A DNA stretch of 24,094 nt, from assembly GCA_003427395.1 (NCBI GenBank), contig BFEA01000036.1, positions 1,098,349-1,122,442 on the forward strand, read 5' to 3'. The position numbers were made by a program, and so were the translations under genes. The notes below the pieces were generated by a model. The model did no database searches and had not been told where the DNA came from. It saw nothing but the letters and a program-made list of their open reading frames with translations. How positions within the stretch are numbered: the stretch's first letter is position 1; each line of letters starts with the position of its first letter. Below, piece after piece: positions 1 to 8,760 of the stretch. Source of the DNA: Chara braunii (lineage: Eukaryota; Streptophyta; Charophyceae; Charales; Characeae).

Positions 1-74
<74 letters not shown>
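1..74. repeat. (AG)n microsatellite
   Basis: Uninterrupted AG dinucleotides from the window edge to 74, so the true array extends outside the window. It gives a pure purine strand. Confidence 0.98.
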
Positions 75-77
<3 letters not shown>

Positions 78-92
78 CCTTACCTGGCGACG

Positions 93-125
93 ATGACGGG
101 AGGAGCAACAACCAAAAAGGTAAGT
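93..125 (+). other. possible 5' splice donor after a short open start
   Basis: An ATG at 93 opens nine codons that end exactly at AAG, followed by GTAAGT at 120-125, a full-consensus U2-type donor, and then a T-rich stretch. This could be a short first coding exon next to an (AG)n leader. The opposite strand also shows a CAG/GTAAGG-like donor nearby, so the match may be chance. No downstream exon was recognised. Confidence 0.2.
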
Positions 126-250
126 TTTACTTTGTTTTCTTTTCTTTTTATTGAAGTTCTTTTTTTGTTTCCTTGGGTTCCCCTCCTCCCCCTTATTTAT
201 GAGGGCCAAGTCTGCGCCCGTTCGTCTGAGCAACGGGTTGCAGAACAACA

Positions 251-386
251 CTGTACCTGGTGCCACAGACACTCACATACAAGCGCACGGGGGACAAGGC
301 CCTGATGAGTTTGAGTCTCTGTACCTGGTGCCACAGACACTCACATACAAGCGCACGGGGGACAAGGCCCTGATGAGTTTGAGTCT
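251..386. repeat. exact 68-bp tandem duplication
   Basis: Positions 251-318 and 319-386 are identical base for base, starting CTGTACCTGGTGCC and ending TTTGAGTCT. Perfect identity implies a recent event. The end of each copy is part of the 28S-like stretch described next, so the duplication copied part of that fragment. Confidence 0.97.
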
Positions 387-410
387 AGTTTGACTCTGTG
401 GAATGACTTA
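350..410 (+). pseudogene. 28S/25S rRNA-like fragment
   Basis: From CCCTG at about 368 to GACTTAA at 411, the sequence follows the conserved nuclear large-subunit rRNA segment that reads CCCTGTTGAGCTTGACTC and continues into GACTTTGTGAAATGACTT. By eye about 36 of 44 bases agree, with no gap. Bases just before it (AGCG, a G run, GGCCCTG) also resemble the rRNA upstream context. The match then stops. The eukaryotic version fits better than the bacterial or organellar one. It is too short and diverged to be functional. The comparison is from memory, so the identity figure is approximate. Confidence 0.45.
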
Positions 411-415
411 AAAAA

Positions 416-452
416 GGGGGCAACCGTTCGTTTTGAACGGCGAATTGCCCCC
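416..452. repeat. stem-loop, 14 paired bases with one bulge
   Basis: GGGGGCAA (416-423) pairs perfectly with TTGCCCCC (445-452), and CCGTTC (424-429) with GAACGG (435-440), around a GTTTT loop. The only flaw is a 4-nt bulge (CGAA) on the 3' side. No T-run follows, so it is not a typical terminator. Function unknown. Confidence 0.85.
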
Positions 453-593
453 TGCACAGGGAAAAACGAGGGGGGGGGGGTAAAAATAGAGAAAGAAAAA
501 GAAAAAAAAACATGAAGAAAAGAAAAGTAACGACCACGTATGTGGCCGCGGACGTGCAATAGATACAGGGGATAGAAGGTTACAGGGGTGAAG
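453..593. other. G run and A-rich spacer, no gene seen
   Basis: Contains a run of about ten G followed by an A-rich, almost purely purine tract (about 483-530). Nothing coding is recognisable. Confidence 0.6.
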
Positions 594-632
594 AGACTGC
601 GCCTGTTCATTTTTTTGAACAGGTTACAGTCT
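594..632. repeat. stem-loop with T6 loop
   Basis: CCTGTTCA (602-609) pairs perfectly with TGAACAGG (616-623) around six T. Outside it AGACTG (594-599) pairs with CAGTCT (627-632) across a small 2x3 internal loop. The architecture resembles the 416-452 hairpin, but the sequence differs. Confidence 0.8.
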
Positions 633-828
633 GGCTGGGTACAACCATTTCCTGGACCATGTGGCCTGCGGGGAAGGCCAGATGCTTCCGGATAAGGATG
701 ACCTTGGTTTCCCTAGGGGAAAACCATGGCATCGAGCTCCTGGCCGTTGATCTAGATCGAGGGCTAGGAGCACTGACGAATTTTGCCTGGCTGTGGGCAA
801 AGCAGCTGCCCACATGCCTTCGACTGGC

Positions 829-836
829 TATAAAAG
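829..836 (+). promoter_or_regulatory. TATA-box-like element
   Basis: TATAAAAG lies in GC-balanced DNA and is framed by GACT and AGTC, which can pair. About 30 bp upstream GTGGGC and GCCCAC form a 6-bp inverted repeat. A start about 25-30 bp downstream would fall in the palindrome cluster at 848-900. No clear gene follows, so an old transposon or LTR promoter is as likely as a gene promoter. Confidence 0.35.
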
Positions 837-847
837 TCAGCACTCCA

Positions 848-900
848 CCCAACAGCCTCACACTTGTGGCAGTGCTGTTGGGTCATTCACTCGAGTGAAT
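848..900. repeat. inverted repeat plus perfect 16-bp palindrome
   Basis: CCCAACAG (848-855) is the exact reverse complement of CTGTTGGG (875-882). Directly after it, 885-900 is a perfect palindrome, ATTCACTCGAGTGAAT, centred on an XhoI-type CTCGAG. The pair lies just downstream of the TATA-like element. Confidence 0.85.
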
Positions 901-1126
901 GCTGGTTGGCTGCTACTGTGGGGCGGTGCTATCTGTGGAGGTGCGGCTAATGGAGAGTTGCACATCTGAATTGTGAGGGGAGACACTGATGGAGGAGGAT
1001 AGGTCAGGGCAGCCATACCCAAGGGTTGGAGGCTTTCTACCCCACCCTTGTGCTGATGTTGCAGCGGTAAGGCTGTGCCAGGGTCCGGACGGTGAGGCAA
1101 GCGGCACGTATTTTAGTGGGGTTGTG

Positions 1127-1400
1127 CTGTCGGACTGTCGCCGCAGCGTCAAGACCTTCCTAAAGGAAGCTGCTGCCGGATTTGTCGCGCGGCGCCAATG
1201 TGTTTTTTAATATGAGTGTGGGGAGGTGTTGCCGGACTGACGACGTGGCGGCGTCAAGGTCTCCCTTAGGGGAGATGCTGTTCGTTTGGCGGCACGACAA
1301 AGACAATTTTTTTGTGACGTTACACTGCATAATTTTTGGCACGACGCTGGTACTGAGGTGGGAAGCTGCTGCTAAATTTTTGACACGATGGCGTGATACC
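1127..1400. repeat. decayed tandem repeat, about 100-bp period
   Basis: The segments 1127-1196 and 1228-1299 align at roughly 70 percent by eye: xGGACTGxCG, GCGTCAAG, a hairpin, then GCTGxT and a GCGGC-rich end. A third, weaker copy starts near 1341 (GGAAGCTGCTGC shared). The hairpin is CTTCC-TAAA-GGAAG in copy 1 and CTCCC-TTAG-GGGAG in copy 2, so one T-A pair is a C-G pair in the other copy. Confidence 0.6.
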
Positions 1401-1696
1401 GGTTTCGACGGCGCGGTGAGCCGCAATCCTGCTTGTTATTTTTTGTGGTGCGCGGCGGCTATGGTGAATTCCAATGTGGCCTGGAGGTTGGGGTCACGCT
1501 GGTGCATGATTGGGTCTGTGCGGCAGTAGTGCGTGGACCCGCGACATGAAGAGAGTGCGAAGTGAATGTACGGGGCTGTAGTCATTGGGGCCCGCGACAC
1601 ATGTGGTTTGAAGCTAGGTCCGCCTTTATTTTTTTTGCGGCGCGCAGTGGGAGTGGTTTTGAGTTCTGGACTACACTGGTGTTGTGGCCGATGGTG

Positions 1697-1766
1697 TGGG
1701 ACTACCCAAGACCACTTGGGACTATTTTGGGACCATCTTGGGACCAAGTGGGACCAACTTGGGTTA
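1697..1766. repeat. TGGGACCA minisatellite
   Basis: Short units built on TTGGGAC(C/T)A recur about every 10-17 bp, six or so times, with small length changes. The surrounding 1560-2100 frame is open but is driven by this repeat and matches no family I know. Confidence 0.7.
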
Positions 1767-2061
1767 CGGACATGGTAATTGGAAGCGGTGTAGAGTTGCG
1801 AGTTAGTTTGGAACAAATCCTTGGGGGACGTGGTGCAGTGGGACTGTGTTGGGACTGTCCGAAACACTGGGATCGTGTGGAGTTATTCTTGGGAGCACCC
1901 TCCTGGAGGGTTGTTCCACTTCTCAATGAAGTCGACTCTTGCTTATTTGAGTACTTGAGAGAAGGCGTGGACCATCATCCAATTGGGATGCCACAACTGG
2001 TGAAGTTGTGGACCATGTGTTTTGGACTCAGGCGACATTTACTTTTTCTATTAAAAATATT

Positions 2062-2158
2062 ACTCAAGGTTAGTCAGTTGATTGACTCAGACTTCCCTTG
2101 AGTGAGCCAGATCAAACTTCACTCAAGGTCAGTCAATTGATTGACTCAGACTTCCCTT
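2062..2158. repeat. 38-bp direct repeat pair
   Basis: Positions 2062-2099 and 2121-2158 differ at only two of 38 bases. Both run from ACTCAAGGT through TTGATTGACTCAGAC to TTCCCTT. The offset is 59 bp. The junction also holds CCTTGAGTG and CACTCAAGG, which pair. The CACTCAAG motif recurs at the 6569 palindrome. Confidence 0.85.
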
Positions 2159-3317
2159 CACATCCGTGTGAACCCACACTTCTCTTGACCCTGTTTTGTT
2201 TTGAATGTTCAAAATAAAAGGTAGAGGAAAGTTGTGCGAGTCATGTATGTGAATGGAAAGGTCTCACTTTGGTGTGGGGTTGTATTGGTTTCTCTTTGAA
2301 CTTGTTTGCTTCGGCTTGGTGTGCAGGTAGGTAGAAGGATGCTTGAAAAGGAAATTGATTTTGTCAACTGGAGAGAAGGAAAAAAAAATGTTTTGTTTCT
2401 ACCTTTAGCCTGTATGTATGCTAAAAACATTTGTATCTTGAGTTGAATGATTTCAATGGGTACTGTAAAAAAAAAAAAAACTCATGAATATAATGAAGAT
2501 GAAGTCAATTGGACTTAGCCTTTTCCCGAGGATTGACCTATTCTATCTCGAACGACCTTATCTACCTATACCTGTGTTAATGTTTCTCATTTTTTTCCCT
2601 CTTCGTCTAAGTTATCATGAGCTCAGGAGAAATAAGAATAACTGGAAGTTTCTCGCAGTGGACACATTCCTGTTCTCTAGGAAGCATCTGGGGCGGGGGT
2701 TCATTGCTTTTGGAGGCGGCCCTGCTATCGACCCAGAGTGGACCGTTTTACGGGGGAGTACTTTGCCGATTCGGTGGAGACGGTCCGACTTCTAAGATCC
2801 GAGCTTTGTGCTCGGGCGAGGAGTACCTCAGACCACTTTCTAGAGGGAGAGGCAAGCAACACTTCAAGCAATGCACCTGATCAAGAATCATCCGCATAGC
2901 AGTCTGTCATCCAAAAAGAATAGAAATGTGTGAAGACGGGTGTGTGTGTCTAATCTTAGGTCGACGGTAGATTGGAATAAATGACTTTGGCAACGCGTCT
3001 CATCAAGTCAAAACTAAGACAAACCGACTACCTTATCGGCTGCATCGAGGTTATTATCGAAGCCAACTCCTTGTTGGCGGTTGTATAATTGTTTTGTGGA
3101 GTTTGACCCAAAGTGGTCGGATTTTATTTTGATCTTGTGTTATTGGATGTATTTTAATGATGATTTAAATTATTTTAGTTATCATTTCAGTTTAGATACA
3201 CTTGCCTGTCGATTACGATCAATTCTTTTTTATATAATTACGAGTGGTTGTTATAGTGTCTTTTTTACAGTGTGTCTAAGGGACTAGGATTAATGTTGGG
3301 TTTCACGCTTGGTTGAG
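2159..3317. other. no gene recognised
   Basis: AT-rich to balanced sequence with a 14-base A run at 2467-2480 and a small hairpin (CCGAGC-TTTGT-GCTCGG, 2799-2815). AATAAA at 2213-2218 is too far from the A run to be its polyadenylation signal. The open frames at 2484-2880 show no family signature. Confidence 0.5.
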
Positions 3318-3638
3318 ACCGTCCTCGTCAACCGGCGTCCGCTTCGTACTTAGGAGATCAACACCCTAAGGAACGAACGTCGTTCGGGTCCGCTCGGCGT
3401 TAACCAAGCATATCTATACTACAGCGAACGAGCAAACGCCCTCGGTTGATCTACCTCTGCGATTGCATGTAAAAACTTTTGCACGTGTATCAGTAGCTCG
3501 GTAGGGATATGTCCCTGAGGGTGGTGACAACCCCTTAGGGATGAAAAGTTTACGCCCTGCGGGAACCTATCATGTCGTAGGGGACCGAGGGATGTACAGT
3601 TGGCGCACCCGACTCGAGCGGCGAAGGAGCGATGAGAC
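3318..3638 (+). repeat. dispersed repeat family R1, copy 1
   Basis: Aligns along its length with 6874-7212 in the same orientation. Shared anchors, in order, are ACAGCG(A/T)ACGAG, a GTTG(A/G)xC(T/C)ACCTC block, CGATTGCA, GTAGCTCGG(T/C)(A/G)GGGATA, GGTGACAAC, CCTATCAT, and CG(A/G)CGAAGGA. Overall similarity is roughly 60 percent by eye. It could be an old solo LTR, a SINE-like element or an unnamed repeat. No terminal motifs could be fixed. Confidence 0.65.
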
Positions 3639-3739
3639 CACGGCCGTCTCGGTGGCTCGCGGGTTTATTTTGCGTCGTTCCCGAGTTGTCTGTCATTTTG
3701 TTTTGTTTGGTTGAACTCCTACGTGACATGGTCGGGAGG

Positions 3740-3768
3740 GCTCTCGCCTTTGCGAGAAAGGCGAGAGC
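3740..3768. repeat. perfect 12-bp-stem hairpin
   Basis: GCTCTCGCCTTT (3740-3751) is the exact reverse complement of AAAGGCGAGAGC (3757-3768), with a 5-nt GCGAG loop. This is the strongest short-loop hairpin in the window. It lies just downstream of the first R1 copy and has no T-run behind it. Confidence 0.9.
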
Positions 3769-3855
3769 TAATGCGCTCCACATCGTAACTCATGTACAGG
3801 GTCTTAAAAACCCACGCCCTGAACATCGACGTTACCGACTGCAAAGGAGATAAGT

Positions 3856-3962
3856 CCTTCCTTCTCTTCCTCTTTTTTTTTTTTTTTCTTCTACTTCTTT
3901 TTCTTCTTCTCTTTCTTCTTCTTCTTCTTCTTCTTCTTCTTTTTCTTCTTCCTCTTCTTTTT
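3856..3962. repeat. pyrimidine tract, (TTC)n core
   Basis: About 107 bp of T and C almost without purines, including a T15 run and TTC triplets. The plus-strand open frame across it encodes only poly-Leu/Phe and is not evidence of a gene. Confidence 0.95.
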
Positions 3963-4501
3963 GCACGCCTCCTGCTTCACTCGCAACCTCGCATCCTACC
4001 TGCGCTACCCTTCCTCCGTCCTATACCTCTTCTCTCTCCGCGAGTGTTTCCTTCGCTATCCTCCGCACGCGGTCCCCTCAATTGCTAGCATAGCCGCACT
4101 CCAACTCCCGCACTCGATTGCCCGTTTGCTACTTTGCTTGCTCGTTTTTCCTCGTGAAAAACTCCTTGTAGCTTTCCACGCTTTCCACTCATGAACACGC
4201 CGGCCCAAGCCACATTCGACGTTCGCTATTGTAGCAGATATTCTAAACTCCTTCGGAATGAATCTGCCCAAAAATTGGGCAGGCGCGGTAAGGTAAGTCT
4301 ATTAAAAAGATTCGTGCACGCTGAAAGAAAAATAACGAAACAAGAAATAACAGAAAAATAAGAAATTCAAAAAGAAAAGAAAAGAACAAAATCTAACAGA
4401 TATCTAACTGCCAACTATCCTAGACTGCCAAGTGTCGTAACTACACTCGGTCCCTACTAACTAACTAACTCTACCTAACTCCTCTACGGACGGAGGTTGA
4501 G
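3963..4501. other. no gene recognised
   Basis: C- and T-biased at first, then a purine-rich run near 4320-4390 and short (CTAA)n near 4456-4470. No coding or RNA signature was supported. Confidence 0.5.
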
Positions 4502-4600
4502 GGTTCGAGCCCTTGGCGACTCAGCTAGTGTGAAACTAAACTAGAGCTCCTTATAAAAAGGAGCTAGCTCAGGGGTAGGGCAAACTCGATCCCCAAATCT
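4502..4600 (+). other. tRNA-like boxes around a TATA-bearing hairpin
   Basis: GGTTCGAGCCC at 4502-4512 fits the tRNA B-box consensus. AGCTCCTT (4545-4552) pairs perfectly with AAGGAGCT (4558-4565) and encloses TATAAAAA. Right after it TAGCTCAGGGGTAGGGC (4565-4581) reads like a tRNA D-arm/A-box, followed after only four bases by TCGATCCCC, like a T-arm end. No cloverleaf closes because the anticodon arm is missing. This may be a tRNA-derived relic (SINE or deleted tRNA) or an LTR-type TATA box. Confidence 0.35.
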
Positions 4601-4616
4601 GTTGCCTGATAATCTG

Positions 4617-5543
4617 CACCGATACCTACTAAGCTAACTCTCACTTCGAAAAGAGGAGGAGCAACTCTTGTATAAGTAAAGCAGTGGGGCCTAGCCCAAC
4701 TAGTGGCCGAGCTCATTTCTAGTTCGGTGTGTGCGTGTACGCCCGCTGGTCTGCGTACCTGTCTGAGTGTTTGTGGGCTTCAGTGTGCGTGTGATTCTCG
4801 AGCGCACTTGATTCATCGGTAGGCATGAAAGGCCGGTGGTTACCTGTGGCCGTGACATTGAGGGTTGCAGCGGGGAAAACACTTAAGTGGCGGGGAAAAA
4901 GGTCCGCAACACTTAGGAGCAGGGGGCACCGATACCTACTAAGCTAGCTTTCACTTCGGAAAGAGGAGCAACTCTTGTATAAATAAAGCAGTGGGGCCTA
5001 GCCCAACTAGTGGTCGAGCTCGTTTCTAGTTCGGTGTGTGCGTGTAGGCCCACTGGTCTGCGTACCTGTCTGAGTGTTTGTGGGCTTCAGTGTGTGTGTG
5101 ACCCTCGAGGGCACTTGATTCATCGGTAGGCCCGAAAGGCCGGTGGTTACCTGTGGCCGTGACATTGAGGGTTGCAACGGGGAAAACACTTAAGTGGCGG
5201 GGAAAGAGGTCCGCAACACTTAGGAGCAGGGGGCACCGATACCTACTAAGCTAGCTCTCACTTCGGAAAGAGGAGGAGCAACTCTTGTATAAGTAAAGCA
5301 GTGGGGCCTAGCCCAACTAGTGCCCGAGCTCATTTCTAGTTCGGTGTGTGCATGTACGCCCGCTGGTCTGCGTACCTGTCTGAGTGTTTGTGGGCTTCAG
5401 TGTGTGTGTGAGACTCGAGGGCACTTGATTCATCGGTAGGCCCGAAAGGCCGGTGGTTACCTGTGGCCGTGACATTGAGGGTTACAGCGGGAAAAACACT
5501 TAAGTGGCGGGGAAAGAGGTCCGCAACACTTAGGAGCAGGGGG
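4617..5543 (+). repeat. three tandem copies of a unit of about 308 bp
   Basis: Units start at CACCGATACCTACTAAG at 4617, 4927 and 5234, and the third ends in GCAGGGGG at 5543, so unit lengths are about 310, 307 and 310. Copies differ by scattered substitutions and a 3-bp indel (GAGGAGGAG versus GAGGAG), so similarity is well above 90 percent. Each unit contains AACTAGTGxCCGAGCTC, a TG-rich stretch and GGCGGGGAAA. The minus-strand frames of about 60 codons recur with the unit and are a by-product, not genes. Confidence 0.95.
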
Positions 5544-6278
5544 AAACGTTTGAGTAGTAAGTAGGCTGGTGCCACACCAAGTAGAGGTAGATGTGCCGGA
5601 TACTCGAGGATGAGCAGAAGAAGATAAAAGTTGGCATTTTCATAGGCCCAGTACGGTAGGTAGGTGGGTACGAGTTCAAATAGCCTGAGTCTAGGTCATG
5701 TGCGGCCGATATCAGAACTTGCAACAATGTCTCCTTCTACAAAGGGGCGAAGACATCGATCATTTGGGTGGTCACGAGGACACGCAGTCGCTACTCGAGA
5801 GGCGACTTTCTCTTAGGAGGTGGAGCTGCAGCCTCAACCCCACTCACGACATACGAGTAAGGGCAGAGGTACCGATTGCCGTTACCTATTATGGTAGGCA
5901 GCGTGTTTCTCTTGGCTGCCCCGACCTCATGACCAAAGTTATATTAAGTTTTCTGTCGTCTTTAAATTTTACTGTGGCGCGATCTGCCGACTTTCCTATA
6001 CCGGTCCGCCTGGCGCCCCCGAACTTGTTCTAATTTATTTTTGCCTTATCGCCTAAGCCTTTGACTGATTTAGATCGTGGTCGCCGCACCCCACGTGATC
6101 TTTTATTGTTTTCTTTCAATCCTCCGGCCCTCACGGCCGAAGACTTTTAATTTTCACCAACCTTTACCTATTTTCGTACACGTCGTATCACTGCATATGG
6201 CCACCTGGAAACCTTGGTCTCGGTGATGGAAAAGTTTTCCTTCAGAGTGTCATGCCAAAAGAATTCTCATTTTTTACT
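5544..6278. other. no gene recognised
   Basis: Contains a 6-bp-stem hairpin (AGTCGC and GCGACT near 5787-5808). A plus frame of 111 codons (5698-6033) has no recognisable domain. Confidence 0.45.
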
Positions 6279-6500
6279 TCAGAGTGTCCCTAGCACGGTA
6301 ACCGACATCGATACTGTATCGAATGCAAAATCATGAGTAAATACCCTTGTAAAGGTGTTTGCTCCGACAATGTTGAAGTCTGTGGCAGTCGTCAAAGGCA
6401 AACACCTTGACTTCTCTCCAGACCCTGGATGATGGAGCTTGTCTCCATGGCNATAAGAGATGACCGCCACAACAGGCCGGAACCTTTGTACCACCCACTC
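6279..6500 (-). pseudogene. coding relic, copy 1 of a shared protein-like segment
   Basis: The minus frame reads QRFRPVVAVISY, an ambiguous codon from the N at 6452, then HGDKLHHPGSGEKS and DFNIVGANTFTRVFT. A second relic at 8105-8290, also minus, carries a parallel arrangement: EWQPALYR, KNHILRGTTGKSS, then DNVIGANTLTRVST. Agreement at protein level with divergence at DNA level suggests both descend from one translated ancestor, probably mobile. I do not recognise the family. The relic is short and lacks a supported start. Confidence 0.35.
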
Positions 6501-6568
6501 TCCGCAGGATGCAGAAGAGAGTGTGGCTCTTGACCGCCTTGGCGATTATCTAGCGTCGATAGATTAAC

Positions 6569-6601
6569 CACTCAAGGTGCGTGTCAGCTGACACTTGAGT
6601 G
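6569..6601. repeat. nested palindrome
   Basis: GTGTCAGCTGACAC (6581-6594) is a perfect 14-bp palindrome. CACTCAA (6569-6575) and TTGAGTG (6595-6601) extend it after a 5-nt insertion (GGTGC) on one side. The outer arms match the CACTCAAG motif at 2062-2158. Confidence 0.85.
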
Positions 6602-6873
6602 TCGAAAGTGATCTTGAGACCACCGAGGGCCACGCGTTTATAAGTGCTACATAGTACGCCATCACTGCGACTGCTTGCGTAGTCATGCATTGCTAGTCAA
6701 TATGAGTAAGCCTGCTTCCGCGCGGTATTTATTCGGATGCTTGCACGTAACGCCTAACTGATTTTTGGGTCAAAAGGCTATGGGTTGGTCACTAAAGGGA
6801 CTAGGAGTGTTTTGTTTCTGTGTGTATTTTGATTCAATGTTTTGAGTGTGATGTAATGCGTGGTAAGGAGGAT

Positions 6874-7212
6874 ACGTCCTAGTAGTCGACCGCCGACGAG
6901 TCGCGCTTGGGACTTCAACCCCCCAATGTGTCAGTTCCCGTACGAGTCCGATAGAGGCATGGGACCGTGTGTACCCCATATGCCACAGCGTACGAGAAAC
7001 GTCCTTGGTTGGACCACCTCCACGATTGCAACTGATTAGTTTATACATGTGACTCGGTAGCTCGGCGGGGATACACCCACCTAAGGGATGGTGACAACTC
7101 CCGCAGGTGGAGGTAAGTTGTACCTCACGTGGCCCTATCCTATCATAGTAGGGTTCACGAGAGATATGGCTGGCACACTCATCCGCAACGACGAAGGAAG
7201 CTCCATTACACC
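6874..7212 (+). repeat. dispersed repeat family R1, copy 2
   Basis: Same orientation as 3318-3638, offset about 3.56 kb, with the anchors listed there. A minus-strand open frame of 216 codons (6770-7420) crosses this copy, but the matching frame in copy 1 is broken repeatedly, so I do not call it a gene. The copy contains TAGCTCGGCGGG, close to a tRNA A-box. No B-box at the right distance is convincing. Confidence 0.65.
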
Positions 7213-8104
7213 GCGATAAAAGGATAAAGTCCTGCCACAAATCCCGCGTGATGCGGCCGGGAGCGTCCTCATATGGGATAGATGCGCTCGACACCGCCCT
7301 ATTACCCCCAGGCATGCTCACACATAGACCTCTCACGGCAAGTAATGGGTGGCGGCCAACCGGCTCACCAAGGGCCCTTGTCACACTTGCCCCCTCCGGC
7401 CTCGTGGGTAAAATACCCACTGACTCGCATGCACGTCACGGTCGATCTCCTCGATCCGCGTTCCGATTTAAAAATACAAAAACCAACCACCTTGGCCCCG
7501 CAGGCAACAAAACCATGGGGGATAGCCCCACCGACCCTCGACCCCCTGGTGCCTTCACGGCGCTCTAATGCTTCTGCGTCGCCGCCGATTGGTCTCGATC
7601 CCTGAATCTCCAGACTAAAAATCCGACATCGTACCCAATAGTGTTAGCGATAATCTATTTAAGCGGGTGCCACGCGGCTCGCGGTCCTATTGAAACTTGT
7701 CAAAGACATAGCTTAGATTGTTCACTAACTCCACAGCCATCAACCTCCCTCACCTACCGCGCGGCTCGCTCGTTTTCACGTTTCTACCCTCACTTTCACA
7801 CCGCTCAACACACAGAACTGTCTCACATTCAATGTCGTCCTCCTCAAGTACGCACATGTCACTGTCAAGCATAGCAATCAAAACACGAAATCTTTTAATC
7901 CTAATTTAAATCAAAGATAAGAACTTGGCCGGTAATCACGTCAACTCTACAGTCATCAACAAGAAAAAAAAGATCAAATGCGCCCCAATCTTGCGTGCCC
8001 ACAGACTCTCTATTTTTTAGTCAACCACTTAGTTAGCGTATTTGAAACATAGCACAACTCGCGCGACATTAACAACTTTTAAGTCGAGATTATTCTTTGT
8101 CAAT
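7213..8104. other. no gene recognised
   Basis: GC-rich to about 7600, then AT-rich. A TATTTAA at about 7660 is TATA-like but has no supported gene. Plus-strand frames of 106-107 codons at 7248-7605 overlap each other in different frames and show no domain. Confidence 0.45.
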
Positions 8105-8290
8105 TGCAAAAACCAGGGTGGATACCCTTGTAAGGGTATTCGCACCGATAACGTTGTCAAGCACATCGATCATCTACGTGCTGTGTGCGGTGTGCACGGA
8201 TGAAGATTTTCCGGTTGTGCCACGCAAGATGTGATTTTTCATACGGTAAAGAGCGGGCTGCCACTCCAGCCAAGTGCGTTGCCTATACTT
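8105..8290 (-). pseudogene. coding relic, copy 2 of the shared segment
   Basis: Minus frame with EWQPALYRMKNHILRGTTGK and, after a stop, DNVIGANTLTRVST, paralleling the relic at 6279-6500. The two differ enough that few DNA words longer than about 9 bases are shared (TACCCTTGTAA is one). The open frame continues upstream to 8626 (150 codons), but its first 60 residues are low-complexity Phe-rich sequence. Confidence 0.35.
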
Positions 8291-8728
8291 TCTACAGCCC
8301 CCTTCAACAGAACAGGGCGTCGTGGGGTACAACCTACCTCTGCTTAAACCATTAGTACCTACTGCATTTTCCTTACCCCCCGGATCGAATGAATATGGAC
8401 CTGGCCCGCAGAGAGAGACTGTTAACTGAGGTCCAAATTTCCAGGATTTTTTTAGGATCATTATAAAAAACGTCCCGCACCTCTTAAGCCACACTTGCCA
8501 CCAGTCCATAAAGTGGACACCAAATAAATGAACAGCCAAAAAAAAAAAATAAAAAAAAATCAAAGGAGCCTTAAATCCCATGCAAGAGTGCAATCTCGTG
8601 CAAAATTCACTATTTCCAGTTTTCAAGATTTTCGGGTTTTTTCAGGGTTGGCCACAACAGTGAACTCCAAGTCCCCAACAAACACCAAACTTGGGACACA
8701 CAGACCTTGACCAAAAACAAAACAGGCC

Positions 8729-8760
8729 AAAAATAAATAAAATAAAATAAAATAAAAAAT
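8729..8760. repeat. (AAAAT)n microsatellite
   Basis: Pentanucleotide and tetranucleotide A-rich units repeated about six times. Confidence 0.9.

Noticed and set aside
76-100. U1 snRNA 5' end (CTTACCTGG)
   Set aside because: Only about ten bases agree; following sequence does not resemble U1.
1562-2101. 179-codon plus frame
   Set aside because: Open because of the TGGGACCA minisatellite and adjacent direct repeat; no recognisable domain.
4440-4520. tRNA-Arg(ACG)-like gene suggested by CTACGGA and GGTTCGAGCCC
   Set aside because: No D-arm, and the acceptor arms do not pair. The T-stem is weak.
4617-5543. CRISPR-like array or family of small genes in the 308-bp units
   Set aside because: Units are far too long, with no spacers. 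The 60-codon frames are by-products of the repeat.
3318-7212. Intact LTR retrotransposon bounded by the two R1 copies
   Set aside because: Copies are about 60 percent similar, ends cannot be defined, and no gag, protease, reverse transcriptase or integrase is seen between them.
6770-7420. 216-codon minus frame
   Set aside because: It overlaps a dispersed repeat whose other copy is not open in the same frame. No motif; GC-rich composition explains the length.
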